A stretch of 64,000 nucleotides of DNA, from positions 143,407 through 207,406 of the forward strand of contig NZ_QBKU01000008.1 of NCBI RefSeq assembly GCF_003054325.1, given 5' to 3'. Under the pieces are notes generated by a model. The model saw only the letters and a program-made list of their open reading frames with translations, did no database searches and was not told where the DNA came from. Source of the stretch: Sulfitobacter mediterraneus. Its GTDB lineage: Bacteria > Pseudomonadota > Alphaproteobacteria > Rhodobacterales > Rhodobacteraceae. The position numbers and the translations under genes are program-made. Of this stretch, positions 45,292 to 53,614 are shown piece by piece; the stretch's first letter is position 1, and every line of letters begins with the position of its first letter.

Positions 45292-46248
45292 TTACTCCCC
45301 CGCCTGCGCCGTTTCATAGGGCCACTGCCCTTGCCCCAGTGCCGCGACGCCCTCGACCACCCGGTCAAAGAATGCCGCCGCCCGGACCGAACAGGACCGC
45401 GCCCGCAAGCAGGCATGCACCATGCCATCCACGTTGAACCACACCGCCTTGCCGCCCGCACCTTGCACCGCATCTCGGTACGCGCCGCCATCGCTGGACA
45501 GTGGATCACATTGAGCGGTGATCAAAACGGTTGGCGGCAAACCGCTGAAATCGCTATCATGCAGGGGGGCATATCGCGGATCATCTTTGGGCGGCTCCAA
45601 CCCGCCAGTGCGCACAGTGAGGTAAAACTCCATATCCGCAACAGTCAGCTGCGGCGCATTGGCATGTTCCACATAAGACCCATGCGCCCAATCCCCGCCC
45701 AGACCGGGATAGATCAACACCTGCCCTTTGACGCGCCCGTCAATGCGGCCCCGCGCATGGTGGGCCATCGCCGCCGCCAGATTGCCGCCCGCACTATCAC
45801 CGCATAGGATCAGATCACCATCAAACGCATCTGAAATGGCCGAGAAGGCCGCCCAGGCATCGTTGAAACAGCCCGGAAAAGTCACATCCGGCGCAAGCCC
45901 GTAATCCACCGAAACCACCCGATAGCCCGTGCGTTTGCAGATTTCGGCGCAGACATCGTCGTGGCTGTCCAGACTGCCCACCACAAAGCCGCCACCGTGG
46001 TAGTAAACAACCGTCACCGCGCTATTGGGCACTTCATACCGGCGGCAGGGCACGCTGCCGTAAGGTTCATCCGTGACCGTGACGCCCTCGGGACGCCCCT
46101 GATAAAAGATCGCGCACATATCGTCATAAAGACGCCGCTGATCCTCCACCGTCATTTCAACCGCATTGGGCGGATAGGCCGCGTCGAGCCGGGCCATATA
46201 GGCCCAGGTCTCTGCGTCGATCAGCTTTTGATAGTCAGGCGAATTCAC
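45292..46248 (-). CDS. Alpha/beta hydrolase, hormone-sensitive-lipase-type esterase
   Basis: The 318-residue enzyme has the oxyanion motif YYHGGGFVVGS near residue 85, nucleophile Ser in CGDSAGGNLAAA near residue 155, Asp in ITAQCDPLSSDGG and His in GMVHACL. The start is taken as GTG, overlapping the acyl-CoA synthetase stop as GTGA; an ATG four codons earlier is possible. It is probably co-transcribed with that synthetase and acts on a short acyl ester. Confidence 0.87.
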   Translation of the reverse strand: MNSPDYQKLIDAETWAYMARLDAAYPPNAVEMTVEDQRRLYDDMCAIFYQGRPEGVTVTDEPYGSVPCRRYEVPNSAVTVVYYHGGGFVVGSLDSHDDVCAEICKRTGYRVVSVDYGLAPDVTFPGCFNDAWAAFSAISDAFDGDLILCGDSAGGNLAAAMAHHARGRIDGRVKGQVLIYPGLGGDWAHGSYVEHANAPQLTVADMEFYLTVRTGGLEPPKDDPRYAPLHDSDFSGLPPTVLITAQCDPLSSDGGAYRDAVQGAGGKAVWFNVDGMVHACLRARSCSVRAAAFFDRVVEGVAALGQGQWPYETAQAGE

Positions 46249-48122
46249 ACCAGATCCCACGCACCGGTGAAATCATTCAGCACATTGGCCACATCCCCTT
46301 GGGATGCGCCATTGCCCGCAACCTTGGCGACCAAACCGCGCTTTTTGTCATCAACCACCGAAGTCACACGTGCCGCGACGCCTGCTTTCTCCAGCTCTTG
46401 GTTAAAGATCCGGGTGATCGCGTTTTTGCGCAGATCCGGTTTGAAGATCTTGCCAACCGCCGTCTTGGGCAACTCATCCAGGATGGTCATATGCTTGGGC
46501 CGCGCGGCGCGTTCATGCACTTCTTTCTCGCAATGCGCCAACAGCTCTTCCGGAGTGACGGATGCACCATCCACCAGTTCCACAAAGGCACAAGGCAGCT
46601 CGCCCGAATGCGCGTCCGGCTGGCCAATCGCACCGGCAAAGGCCACGGCCTCATGGCTCAGCAACGCCTCTTCGATCTCAGCGGGATCAATGTTGTGACC
46701 GCCGCGGATGATCAAATCCTTAGACCGGCCAGTGATCCACAGATACCCATCACTGTCCACACGGCCCAGATCGCCTGTGCGCAGGTATTTGTCTTTGTAG
46801 TAAAGGTCCGCGTTCTTTTCCGCCTCGGTATAGGTGTTGCCCACATAGACACCGGGGTTGGACACGCAAATCTCGCCGATCTCGTCAATCGCCGCCTCCA
46901 CATCACCCTTGGCAGTGCCTTTGATGATTTTCACATCTGTATAAGGGAACGGAATGCCGATCGAGCCGACCTTTTTTACCCCATCCACAGGGTTGCCCGA
47001 CACAAGGCAGGTCGCCTCGGTCATGCCGTAGCCTTCGACAATGGTCATGCCCGTGGTTTCCTCAAATCGGCGGAACAGTTCCAGCGGCAGCGGCGCAGAG
47101 CCTGAAAACGCGGTTTTCACGGTCGAGATGTCAGCATTCACCGGCACCTGCATGGTGGCCGCCAGTGCCGTCGGCACCGACACAACAAAGGTCACTTTCC
47201 AACGCTCAACCAATTTCCAGATGTTGTCGAATACCCCTTCGCCCCGATAACCCTGCGGGGTTGGGAAAACGATATGCGCGCCAGAGGACAATGCCCCCAA
47301 CAACATCACCTGACAGGCCATCACATGGAACAGTGGCAGCGGGCAAAGCATCACGTCGTTCTCATCCAGCAGCAAGGTCGAGCCGACCCAGCCATTGTAG
47401 ATCGTGCCGGAATACAAATGCTGTGCGACCTTGGGCATGCCCGTGGTGCCGCCCGTGTGGAAATAGAACGCGACGCGGTCTTCTTGGACATCCTCAAAGG
47501 TCAGCGTTGTGGGCTGTTTGGCCACTTCGGCATTGAAGTTCTTATATTTGGCCTGGTTCTCGACCCGGCCCTTGGGCCGCACCAGTGGGACAATCCAGGA
47601 CTTCGGCGGCGTCAGATAACGCACCAGATCCACTTCGAGAACCGTATGCACACCCGGCGCCAGCTTCACCGCTTCGGCGGTTTTCTCGGCCACATCTGTC
47701 TTGGGGAACGGGCGCAGAGTCACAACAACCGATGCGCCGGTTTCACGCAGGATGGAGCCAATCTGTTCAGCATCCAAAAGCGGGTTGATCGGATTGGCGA
47801 TCCCCGCCACACCGCCACCCAACAGGGTAATCGCGGTCTCATTACAATTGGGCAGCACATAGGCCACCACGTCTTTGGGCCCTATCCCCAATGACCGGAA
47901 CAGGTTCGCCGCCTGCGTCACACGGCCATGCAACTGGGTCCAGTTCAGCGTTTCCGCCTTGTCCTTCGGACCCGAAAAAATCTGATACGAAATCGCGTTG
48001 TGGTTCGGAAACTTCGCGGTTGTATCACTCAACAACCCATAAAGCGTCTTGGGCACACCCCGATCCGCCCACGGCATTTCCGCCTCAATCGCATCGCGAT
48101 CAACCATCCCGGCAAATGTCAT
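46245..48122 (-). CDS. Acyl-CoA synthetase (AMP-forming)
   Basis: The 625-residue ANL-family ligase activates a carboxylic acid to its CoA thioester. The AMP-loop TGGTTGMPKVAQ (about 230), YGMTEATC (about 360), RTGDLGRVDSDGYLWITGRSKD (about 445) and the C-terminal catalytic Lys in TAVGKIFKPDLRK are present. GGAGG lies seven bases before the second in-frame ATG, which is chosen. The acid is unknown, though the adjacent esterase could release it. Confidence 0.92.
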   Translation of the reverse strand: MTFAGMVDRDAIEAEMPWADRGVPKTLYGLLSDTTAKFPNHNAISYQIFSGPKDKAETLNWTQLHGRVTQAANLFRSLGIGPKDVVAYVLPNCNETAITLLGGGVAGIANPINPLLDAEQIGSILRETGASVVVTLRPFPKTDVAEKTAEAVKLAPGVHTVLEVDLVRYLTPPKSWIVPLVRPKGRVENQAKYKNFNAEVAKQPTTLTFEDVQEDRVAFYFHTGGTTGMPKVAQHLYSGTIYNGWVGSTLLLDENDVMLCPLPLFHVMACQVMLLGALSSGAHIVFPTPQGYRGEGVFDNIWKLVERWKVTFVVSVPTALAATMQVPVNADISTVKTAFSGSAPLPLELFRRFEETTGMTIVEGYGMTEATCLVSGNPVDGVKKVGSIGIPFPYTDVKIIKGTAKGDVEAAIDEIGEICVSNPGVYVGNTYTEAEKNADLYYKDKYLRTGDLGRVDSDGYLWITGRSKDLIIRGGHNIDPAEIEEALLSHEAVAFAGAIGQPDAHSGELPCAFVELVDGASVTPEELLAHCEKEVHERAARPKHMTILDELPKTAVGKIFKPDLRKNAITRIFNQELEKAGVAARVTSVVDDKKRGLVAKVAGNGASQGDVANVLNDFTGAWDLV

Positions 48123-48248
48123 CGCCATTCCTCCCCTAAAGTGCCTTTTTCGGCTTTGTTTTCCCTAAAAGGCAGGATGCGGCGAAATGCGTAATTTCGC
48201 AAGCTTGCAAGGACCATGGACGCCGCGTCACCTTCTATGACGTCACGA

Positions 48249-48285
48249 CAAAAGGCGCCGCGCAATCCTGCTCCGGCGCCTTTCA
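48249..48285 (-). terminator. Probable terminator after the BON-LysM gene
   Basis: AAAGGCGCCG (48251-48260) and CGGCGCCTTT (48274-48283) form a perfect 10-bp stem. On the minus strand it ends in TTTTG. It lies about 70 bp after the BON-LysM stop. A second GC-only stem, GCGGGGGGC/GCCCCCCGC, lies between them at 48315-48334. Confidence 0.6.
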
Positions 48286-48355
48286 CCTTTTTGGCCTTCA
48301 ATACTCCGGGGGGTGCGGGGGGCTGGCCCCCCGCCTTTTCACCAGAATAAAGCGA

Positions 48356-48787
48356 TCAGGCTGCGGGGATGCGCAGCACCTGACCAGGGTAAATCTTGTC
48401 TGGATCGCTGAGCATTGGCTTGTTGGCCTCAAAGATCTCCATGTAGCGCGATCCCTTGCCCAATGCCTTTTCCGACACCGCCCAAAGCGTGTCACCCTTT
48501 TCAACCGTGTGGAACACCGGATCGGCGTCGCCGCCCGACACGTCATCTTCTACCGCTGCCACGCCTTCGACGTTGCCAACCGCAAGAATGACCTTTTCTT
48601 TCATTTCCTGGCTGGCCGCCTTGCCGCTGACCTTGACGGTGTCGCCATCGACCGTGATGTCCAGATCATCGGAATCCAGACCCAGCTCTTTCAGCTCGTC
48701 CTTCAGAGCCGCACCGGTCACCTCTTCATCATCACCGCCGCCAAAAACTTTTTTGCCAGCGTCCTTCACAAAACTCCACAAACCCAT
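48356..48787 (-). CDS. BON-LysM protein, Kbp (YgaU) family
   Basis: The 143-residue protein has a short N-terminal helix (MGLWSFVKDAGKKVFGG). A BON domain spans about 25-85 (ITVDGDTVKVSGKAAS) and a LysM domain about 90-140 (HTVEKGDTLWAVSEKALG and KIYPGQVLRIP). It matches the Kbp/YgaU potassium-binding protein in length and order. Kbp is cytosolic and made under osmotic or potassium stress. GGGAG precedes the start. Confidence 0.9.
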   Translation of the reverse strand: MGLWSFVKDAGKKVFGGGDDEEVTGAALKDELKELGLDSDDLDITVDGDTVKVSGKAASQEMKEKVILAVGNVEGVAAVEDDVSGGDADPVFHTVEKGDTLWAVSEKALGKGSRYMEIFEANKPMLSDPDKIYPGQVLRIPAA

Positions 48788-48852
48788 CTCAATACTCCCA
48801 TTGATGATAAAGGTTCGGCAACAGCGCCGAACCGGAACAGATCCCGCTCAGG

Positions 48853-50676
48853 CTACTCTGCCGCCATCCCGTCTGTAAACTGCAACCGTGCCAGACGCGC
48901 ATAAAGCCCGCCTTTGGCGACCAGTTCATCATGGGTGCCGGTTGCCACGATCTGGCCCGCCTCCAAAACCACAATCCGGTCCGCCTTTTTCACGGTCGCC
49001 AGACGATGCGCCACAATCAACGTGGTGCGATCCGCGCTCAGCTTGTCCACCGCCAATTGCACCGCCCGTTCGCTTTCGGCATCCAGTGCCGAGGTCGCCT
49101 CGTCCAGCAGCAGCACCGGCGCATCCCGCAAGATGGCTCGAGCAATCGCGATCCGTTGTTTTTGTCCGCCAGACAGCATCACGCCCCGCTCGCCAAGATA
49201 GCTGTCGTAGCCCTCTGGCAGTGCCGTGATAAACTCGTGCGCGGCGGCGGCGCGAGCCGCCTGCTGGACATCAGCGTCCGAGGCATCAGGGCGGCCAAAG
49301 CGGATGTTTTCGGCAGCGCTGGCCGCAAAGATAACCGGATCTTGCGGCACCAGCGCAATTGAGCGGCGGAAATCGTTCCGTGCCAGCCTGCGCAGATCAA
49401 CCCCATCCAGGGTGATGCGCCCGGACGCAGGGTCATAGAACCGTTGGATAAGCTGGATGATCGTGGTTTTGCCCGCGCCAGACGGGCCGACAAAGGCCAC
49501 CGTTTCACCCGGCGCGATGTTCAGTGTCACCCCGTCCAGCGCAACAACATCGGGACGGGCCGGATAAGCAAAATGCACATCCTCAAAGGCGATCAACCCT
49601 TTAACCGGCTGCGCCAAAGGCGTGGCATTGGCCGGATCCTGCACTGCATCTTCGGTCTGCAACAGCTCGACCAGACGTTCTGTGGCACCGGCGGCCCGCT
49701 GCAATTCGCCCCAGATCTCTGACAGCGCGGCAACCGCCCCTGCGACCATCACGGCGTAGATGACAAATTGCACCAAGGCCCCAGCCGACATCTGATCCGC
49801 CCGCACATCTCGCGCCCCGATCCAAAGCACGCCCACCACGCCCGAGAAGACGAGGAAAATCACGATCACAGTCATCGCCGCGCGGGTCTTGATCCGCCGC
49901 CGCGCCGCGTCAAAAGAGGCCTCGGTCATCTGGGCAAACTGGCCCCGGCTGGCCATTTCATGGGTGAAGGCCTGCACCGTTTGCACCGCTGTCAGGCTTT
50001 CGGATGCATTGCCCGAGGATGCCGCGATCCAATCCTGGTTTTCGCGGCTGATGACACGCAGCCTGCGGCCAAGGGTCAAAATCGGGATCACAACCGCCGG
50101 AACAATCAACAGCACAAGCCCAGTCAACTTGGCCGAAGTGAGCAGCATCAACACCAAGCCACCAAGGAATATCAACACGTTACGTAACGCAATTGAGACC
50201 GAAGATCCAATCACAGACAAGATCAGCGTGGTGTCCGTGGTGATCCGACTGAGGACTTCACCGGTCATGATATTTTCATAGAACGCCGGGCTCATCCCGA
50301 TCACGCGATCAAAAACCGCCTTGCGAATATCTGCCACAACCCGTTCGCCCAGACGGGTGACAAGCGCATAGCGCAGCCCCGTCCCAACCGCGAGAAGGCC
50401 CGCAATCACCAAGGCCGCGAGAAAGTACTGATCCAGCAGCTCAGGCTCACTGGTGCCAAAATTATCCACCACACGGCGCACCGCCAGTGGCAAGGTCAGC
50501 GAAATCACCGCCGTCGAAATCAGCGCAAGAACCGCGGCGATCATCAAGGCGCGATAAGGCCACATAAACGGTGCCAGCGCCCTCAGCGCCCCCAACTTGC
50601 GGGATTTCTCCCGTTCAGCGTTGGCAGTGCCTGCCGGAACCGGTGGAGGGGTGTTTGGGGTCGTGCGCCGGGCCAT
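48853..50676 (-). CDS. ABC exporter half-transporter (MsbA/LmrA type)
   Basis: The 607-residue protein starts MARRTTPNTPPP, eight bases after AAGGATG; an in-frame ATG 24 bp upstream is less likely. Six membrane helices (about 35-320) are followed by an ATPase with Walker A GPSGAGKTTI (about 400), signature LSGGQKQR, Walker B VLLLDEATSALD and H-loop VAHRLATV. It works as a homodimer or heterodimer exporting lipids or drugs. The substrate is unknown. Confidence 0.9.
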   Translation of the reverse strand: MARRTTPNTPPPVPAGTANAEREKSRKLGALRALAPFMWPYRALMIAAVLALISTAVISLTLPLAVRRVVDNFGTSEPELLDQYFLAALVIAGLLAVGTGLRYALVTRLGERVVADIRKAVFDRVIGMSPAFYENIMTGEVLSRITTDTTLILSVIGSSVSIALRNVLIFLGGLVLMLLTSAKLTGLVLLIVPAVVIPILTLGRRLRVISRENQDWIAASSGNASESLTAVQTVQAFTHEMASRGQFAQMTEASFDAARRRIKTRAAMTVIVIFLVFSGVVGVLWIGARDVRADQMSAGALVQFVIYAVMVAGAVAALSEIWGELQRAAGATERLVELLQTEDAVQDPANATPLAQPVKGLIAFEDVHFAYPARPDVVALDGVTLNIAPGETVAFVGPSGAGKTTIIQLIQRFYDPASGRITLDGVDLRRLARNDFRRSIALVPQDPVIFAASAAENIRFGRPDASDADVQQAARAAAAHEFITALPEGYDSYLGERGVMLSGGQKQRIAIARAILRDAPVLLLDEATSALDAESERAVQLAVDKLSADRTTLIVAHRLATVKKADRIVVLEAGQIVATGTHDELVAKGGLYARLARLQFTDGMAAE

Positions 50677-50775
50677 GAAACATCCTTTGTGGTGGTGCAT
50701 CGGTCATGGCCCGAGCCAACGGCAGGGTCAAGCGCCCTACTGTCGCGGCAGGTCAAAATCGTCGGATGGGAAAAT

Positions 50776-50824
50776 TGGAGCGGGCGGAGGGAATCGAACC
50801 CTCATCTTCAGTTTGGAAAGCTGG
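50776..50824 (-). repeat. Diverged 3' half of tRNA-Gly(TCC)
   Basis: Read on the minus strand this 49-bp stretch matches the 3' part of the intact tRNA (anticodon arm with TTTCCAA, T arm with GGTTCGATTCC, acceptor 3' strand and CCA) at about 44 of 49 bases. The acceptor 5' strand is missing, so it cannot fold as a tRNA. It lies 88 bp from the intact gene in the same orientation, as expected for an att-type duplication left by an integrative element. Confidence 0.75.
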
Positions 50825-50912
50825 TGCGTCAATTCCAATAAATGTTTTATCTACAGTAGCATAACAAAACATGCTGTGGCTATTTGTAGGCTATCTGTCG
50901 GAAAAGAATTGT

Positions 50913-50987
50913 TGGAGCGGGTGGGGGGAATCGAACCCCCATCTCCAGTTTGGAAAACTGGGGTCTTAACCATTACACAACACCCGC
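50913..50987 (-). tRNA. tRNA-Gly(TCC)
   Basis: The minus strand folds as a full cloverleaf: acceptor GCGGGTG/CACCCGC, anticodon stem CCAGT/ACTGG with loop TTTCCAA (anticodon TCC), T loop TTCGATT, discriminator T and encoded CCA (50913-50915). It reads Gly GGA/GGG codons. It marks the edge between core and accessory sequence. Confidence 0.95.
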
Positions 50988-51130
50988 TCAACAAAATGAT
51001 GCATATTTCATGGGGTTGCGGGCGTCAAGACGGCGTTTATAGGTTCCCCGCAATTTCGCATCCAAGGCGAGCGAATATGGACCTGTCTCTATAGGCCCAA
51101 ATCTGCACCGTTAAACGGCAAAACCGGTCT

Positions 51131-51477
51131 TCAAGCCATTCGCTCTCTTGCGCCGCCGTCAAACGAGCTCTCATGTCCCCCTGCCCGTCTCGCTAAGAAC
51201 TCTGCTAGAGGCCGTGGCAATCCTCCCTCGTATTCAATTATGGCTGCCCGCTCTTCAAACTCATCTACCTGGTCTGCAAAAGCTCTGCATGCAGACGCTC
51301 TAGGCTGCGGCATTTGCGACATTTGCGGCAAAGATGCTGGCGAAGATTTATGCAGAACCCCGCCGCGTATGTCAGTTCATCCCAGACCAGCCGTTCATGC
51401 AACGCGCGGCGAACGGCGGTACAGAGCCCACTTTGACATAACTGCCCCTGTCGCTGATGGAACGGGATCGAGACCAA
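51131..51477 (-). pseudogene. Decayed mobile-element gene fragment
   Basis: Two overlapping minus frames together resemble the C terminus of short proteins carried on Rhodobacterales integrative elements and plasmids. One frame (51265-51477) has LCRKCRKCRSLERLHAELL. The other (51131-51331) has ADQVDEFEERAAIIEYEGGL. The sensible protein changes frame near 51290-51310, and no ribosome-binding site or full N terminus is seen. The match is from memory of the family, so treat it as tentative. Confidence 0.5.
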
Positions 51478-51514
51478 CTCACCGGCAACGATGACCCAAG
51501 GTGGACGTCAATGA

Positions 51515-52729
51515 CTATTTTTCGACAAGCGAATAAATTTCGGTCATCCCGCCAAGGTCTGGCACCGGAAATTTCCCGATTGAAGTAAGCCCCTCCGGAC
51601 TGGATTGGAAAAATCGCGGCGACGCAAGCACCGAAATTGCCAAGGACTTCGTGAGCGCCTCAATGCGGGTGACTTGATTTGCTGAAGCGCCGATAACCGT
51701 CATATCAAGACGACCGGCAGTTCCCACATTCCCGAGAGTCACATCCCCCGCATGCAAGCCGATTCCAAAAACAAAGTCTCCCGCCGAACTAGCACTTGTT
51801 TTCGAGCGCAAGCAGTCCGCCTTCACAAGAGATTGCCGCGCCGCAGACAGTGCCGATGAGAATGCCATCTTCTCATCGCGCTCATCCAGGGGGAAAATAG
51901 CCATCACACCATCACCAATGAATTTCAGGACCTCCCCCCCATTCTCGATGACCGAACCGGCAGTACAATCAAAATAGTTGTTCAACAATTCCAAATACTC
52001 GTCTGTCGGTAGACTGGTGGATAGCCGGGTCGAATCCCGCAGGTCGCTGTACCAGAGAACACAGCTTATCCTGTTCCCGTCTCCACGCTCGATCATGCCA
52101 GACAGGATGTTTCGCGCTGGAATTCTGCCGACATAAGCCTCCAAAAGCTGCGCAGAAAGCATCTGTTCGGTGGCCGTTTTCAAAAAAAGAGAGAGTGCAG
52201 GCCAAAGGGACTTGATTTCATCTATTTGATCATCAGAAAAGCCACTGCTATTTTTTGTGGCAAATGAGCCGTAGACTCCCTCTGAATTTGTTGCGGTTTT
52301 CCGGGATTCCCAGTGTCGGCCATAAGATTGCTTAATAATAAAATAGTCGCAAAATCCGCGAGCGTTGAGTTTCTCGAAAACCGGAAACTTACCCCGCGTT
52401 TCCGAATTTCGAAGATCATAGCGCTCGAAGTCGGAAGCACTTCTGGCTAAACTTCCCGCGGGAGTGTTATTTGTATCGGAATTAATAATCACAGATTTGG
52501 GAACAAATTCCGTATCTGAGACCCCTACGTCTATTTCCCAGGTTGTATCCATCGCACCCATAATTTGATGCCGCTGAAATGTGGAGCAGTTGATCCGGTC
52601 AACGGGAATGCCGCAATTTGATAGCCGTTTTGAAAATGATCGGATTGTCTCCCTAATCGGTTGTTCGGTCAGTGCGCTGATAGCGAGCCAGTCGGTGATA
52701 TCCGTTAGTTTTTCTTCGCGAGATACCAT
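51515..52729 (-). CDS. Class III adenylate/guanylate cyclase
   Basis: The 404-residue protein has an N-terminal region of about 190 residues with no recognised domain, possibly a sensor. A class III cyclase domain follows (about 205-400). Catalytic features are present: metal Asp in WYSDLRDSTRLS, VLKFIGDGVMAIF (Lys plus second Asp), and MTVIGASANQVTRIE (adenine-selective Thr, then Asn and Arg of the transition state). It probably makes cAMP. It is the first intact gene in the island and points back towards the tRNA. Confidence 0.88.
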   Translation of the reverse strand: MVSREEKLTDITDWLAISALTEQPIRETIRSFSKRLSNCGIPVDRINCSTFQRHQIMGAMDTTWEIDVGVSDTEFVPKSVIINSDTNNTPAGSLARSASDFERYDLRNSETRGKFPVFEKLNARGFCDYFIIKQSYGRHWESRKTATNSEGVYGSFATKNSSGFSDDQIDEIKSLWPALSLFLKTATEQMLSAQLLEAYVGRIPARNILSGMIERGDGNRISCVLWYSDLRDSTRLSTSLPTDEYLELLNNYFDCTAGSVIENGGEVLKFIGDGVMAIFPLDERDEKMAFSSALSAARQSLVKADCLRSKTSASSAGDFVFGIGLHAGDVTLGNVGTAGRLDMTVIGASANQVTRIEALTKSLAISVLASPRFFQSSPEGLTSIGKFPVPDLGGMTEIYSLVEK

Positions 52730-52933
52730 CTCAGAACCACCTTTATTACCGTAATTAGCTTATGCCTGAAAAACAGCCTAACCAACCACATCTAATTCTG
52801 CTTCGCTGTTGATCTAGTCGAGACTGGTCCCAAATGCACCTATACAATGATTAGCATTTGGAAGTACCTGCCAGAATATCCGCTTTTGGCACATTTTGAT
52901 GTAAGTAGTGTTGTCGTAACCTGAACACCCGCT

Positions 52934-52947
52934 CTTGGTATACCAAG
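52934..52947. promoter_or_regulatory. Palindrome CTTGGTATACCAAG, GntR-type operator candidate
   Basis: A perfect 14-bp palindrome centred on TATA. Its TGGTATACCA core is the shape of operators bound by FCD-type GntR regulators. It lies about 205 bp upstream of the cupin and cyclase starts. No GntR gene is in the window. Confidence 0.35.
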
Positions 52948-52955
52948 ACAAATTG

Positions 52956-53051
52956 TCCGCTCAGCCGACATTGGCTCCTTTTTGTCGTGCCCTACTCTAG
53001 CAGTTGGCAAGGCCGACCGAAACTGTCAGATGTCGGCTATGAGCCCAAAGT
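52956..53051 (+). repeat. CCGAC-GTCGG repeat, copy 1
   Basis: This shares GTCCGC..CCGACATT-GGC and a 39-bp block (53013-53051, CCGACCGAAACTGTCAGATG and onward) with the copy at 53490-53569. In that block 36 of 39 bases agree. Each block contains a CCGAC/GTCGG stem. The two copies flank the cupin gene in the same orientation. Confidence 0.7.
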
Positions 53052-53138
53052 TTGCGCAACTTGTAAAAACCACGCCGGTCTGACACCGTCTATCTACACC
53101 TCATCATGATTGATCATCGCACGCGAAAGGAAAGCAGA

Positions 53139-53474
53139 ATGCCCTATCCAGATTTTATAACAGCATTTCCGAGTATTGACGTTCCGTTCCCCGATGATGT
53201 CGTGCAGACAGCGGTGGTGCGGTCAGACAATGGTCTGGTGGCCTTCTTCACCTTCCTCAAGGATATGCAACTTCCCCCACATTCTCATGGTGCGCAGTGG
53301 GGCACTGTCGTCGAAGGGCAAATCGAGTTGTCCATCGGTGGGGAGACGAAAATTTACAGAGCCGGTGACAGTTACTCAATTCCGGCAGGCGTTGAACATG
53401 GGGCTTTGATCAAGTCCGGAACGCGCGTCATAGACGTCTTCGAAGAAGCTGATCGATACTCAATCAAGCAGTAG
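53139..53474 (+). CDS. Cupin-domain protein (island)
   Basis: The 111-residue protein starts MPYPDFITAFPSID after GAAAGGAAAG. One cupin barrel is visible, with metal-ligand motifs PPHSHGAQWGTVVEG (His, His, Glu region) and PAGVEHGALI. It is unrelated in detail to the cupin at 32204. The gene is enclosed by two direct repeats, as if it were a single-gene cassette. Function is unknown. Confidence 0.85.
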   Translation: MPYPDFITAFPSIDVPFPDDVVQTAVVRSDNGLVAFFTFLKDMQLPPHSHGAQWGTVVEGQIELSIGGETKIYRAGDSYSIPAGVEHGALIKSGTRVIDVFEEADRYSIKQ

Positions 53475-53489
53475 CGTGCGTCCGCTTCG

Positions 53490-53569
53490 TCCGCATACCC
53501 GACATTTGGCGACTGTTAGCACCCAAGATTCCGACTGAAACTGTCAGATGTCGGCTGTGCGCCCAAAGT
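53490..53569 (+). repeat. CCGAC-GTCGG repeat, copy 2
   Basis: Begins 16 bp after the cupin stop. The 39-bp core at 53531-53569 differs from copy 1 at three positions. The intervening part is shorter than in copy 1, so the copies differ by an internal indel. Confidence 0.7.
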
Positions 53570-53614
53570 GACACGCGCCTTGACTAACTCTGGGCCGTTC
53601 GCAATGCTCAGTTG

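Larger units (their letters stand above)
52730..53138. other. Long intergenic region with palindrome and repeat copy
   Basis: About 409 bp between the divergent cyclase and cupin genes. It holds a 14-bp perfect palindrome at 52934-52947 and the first copy of the GTCCGC/CCGAC repeat. No ORF with support was found. Confidence 0.5.
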
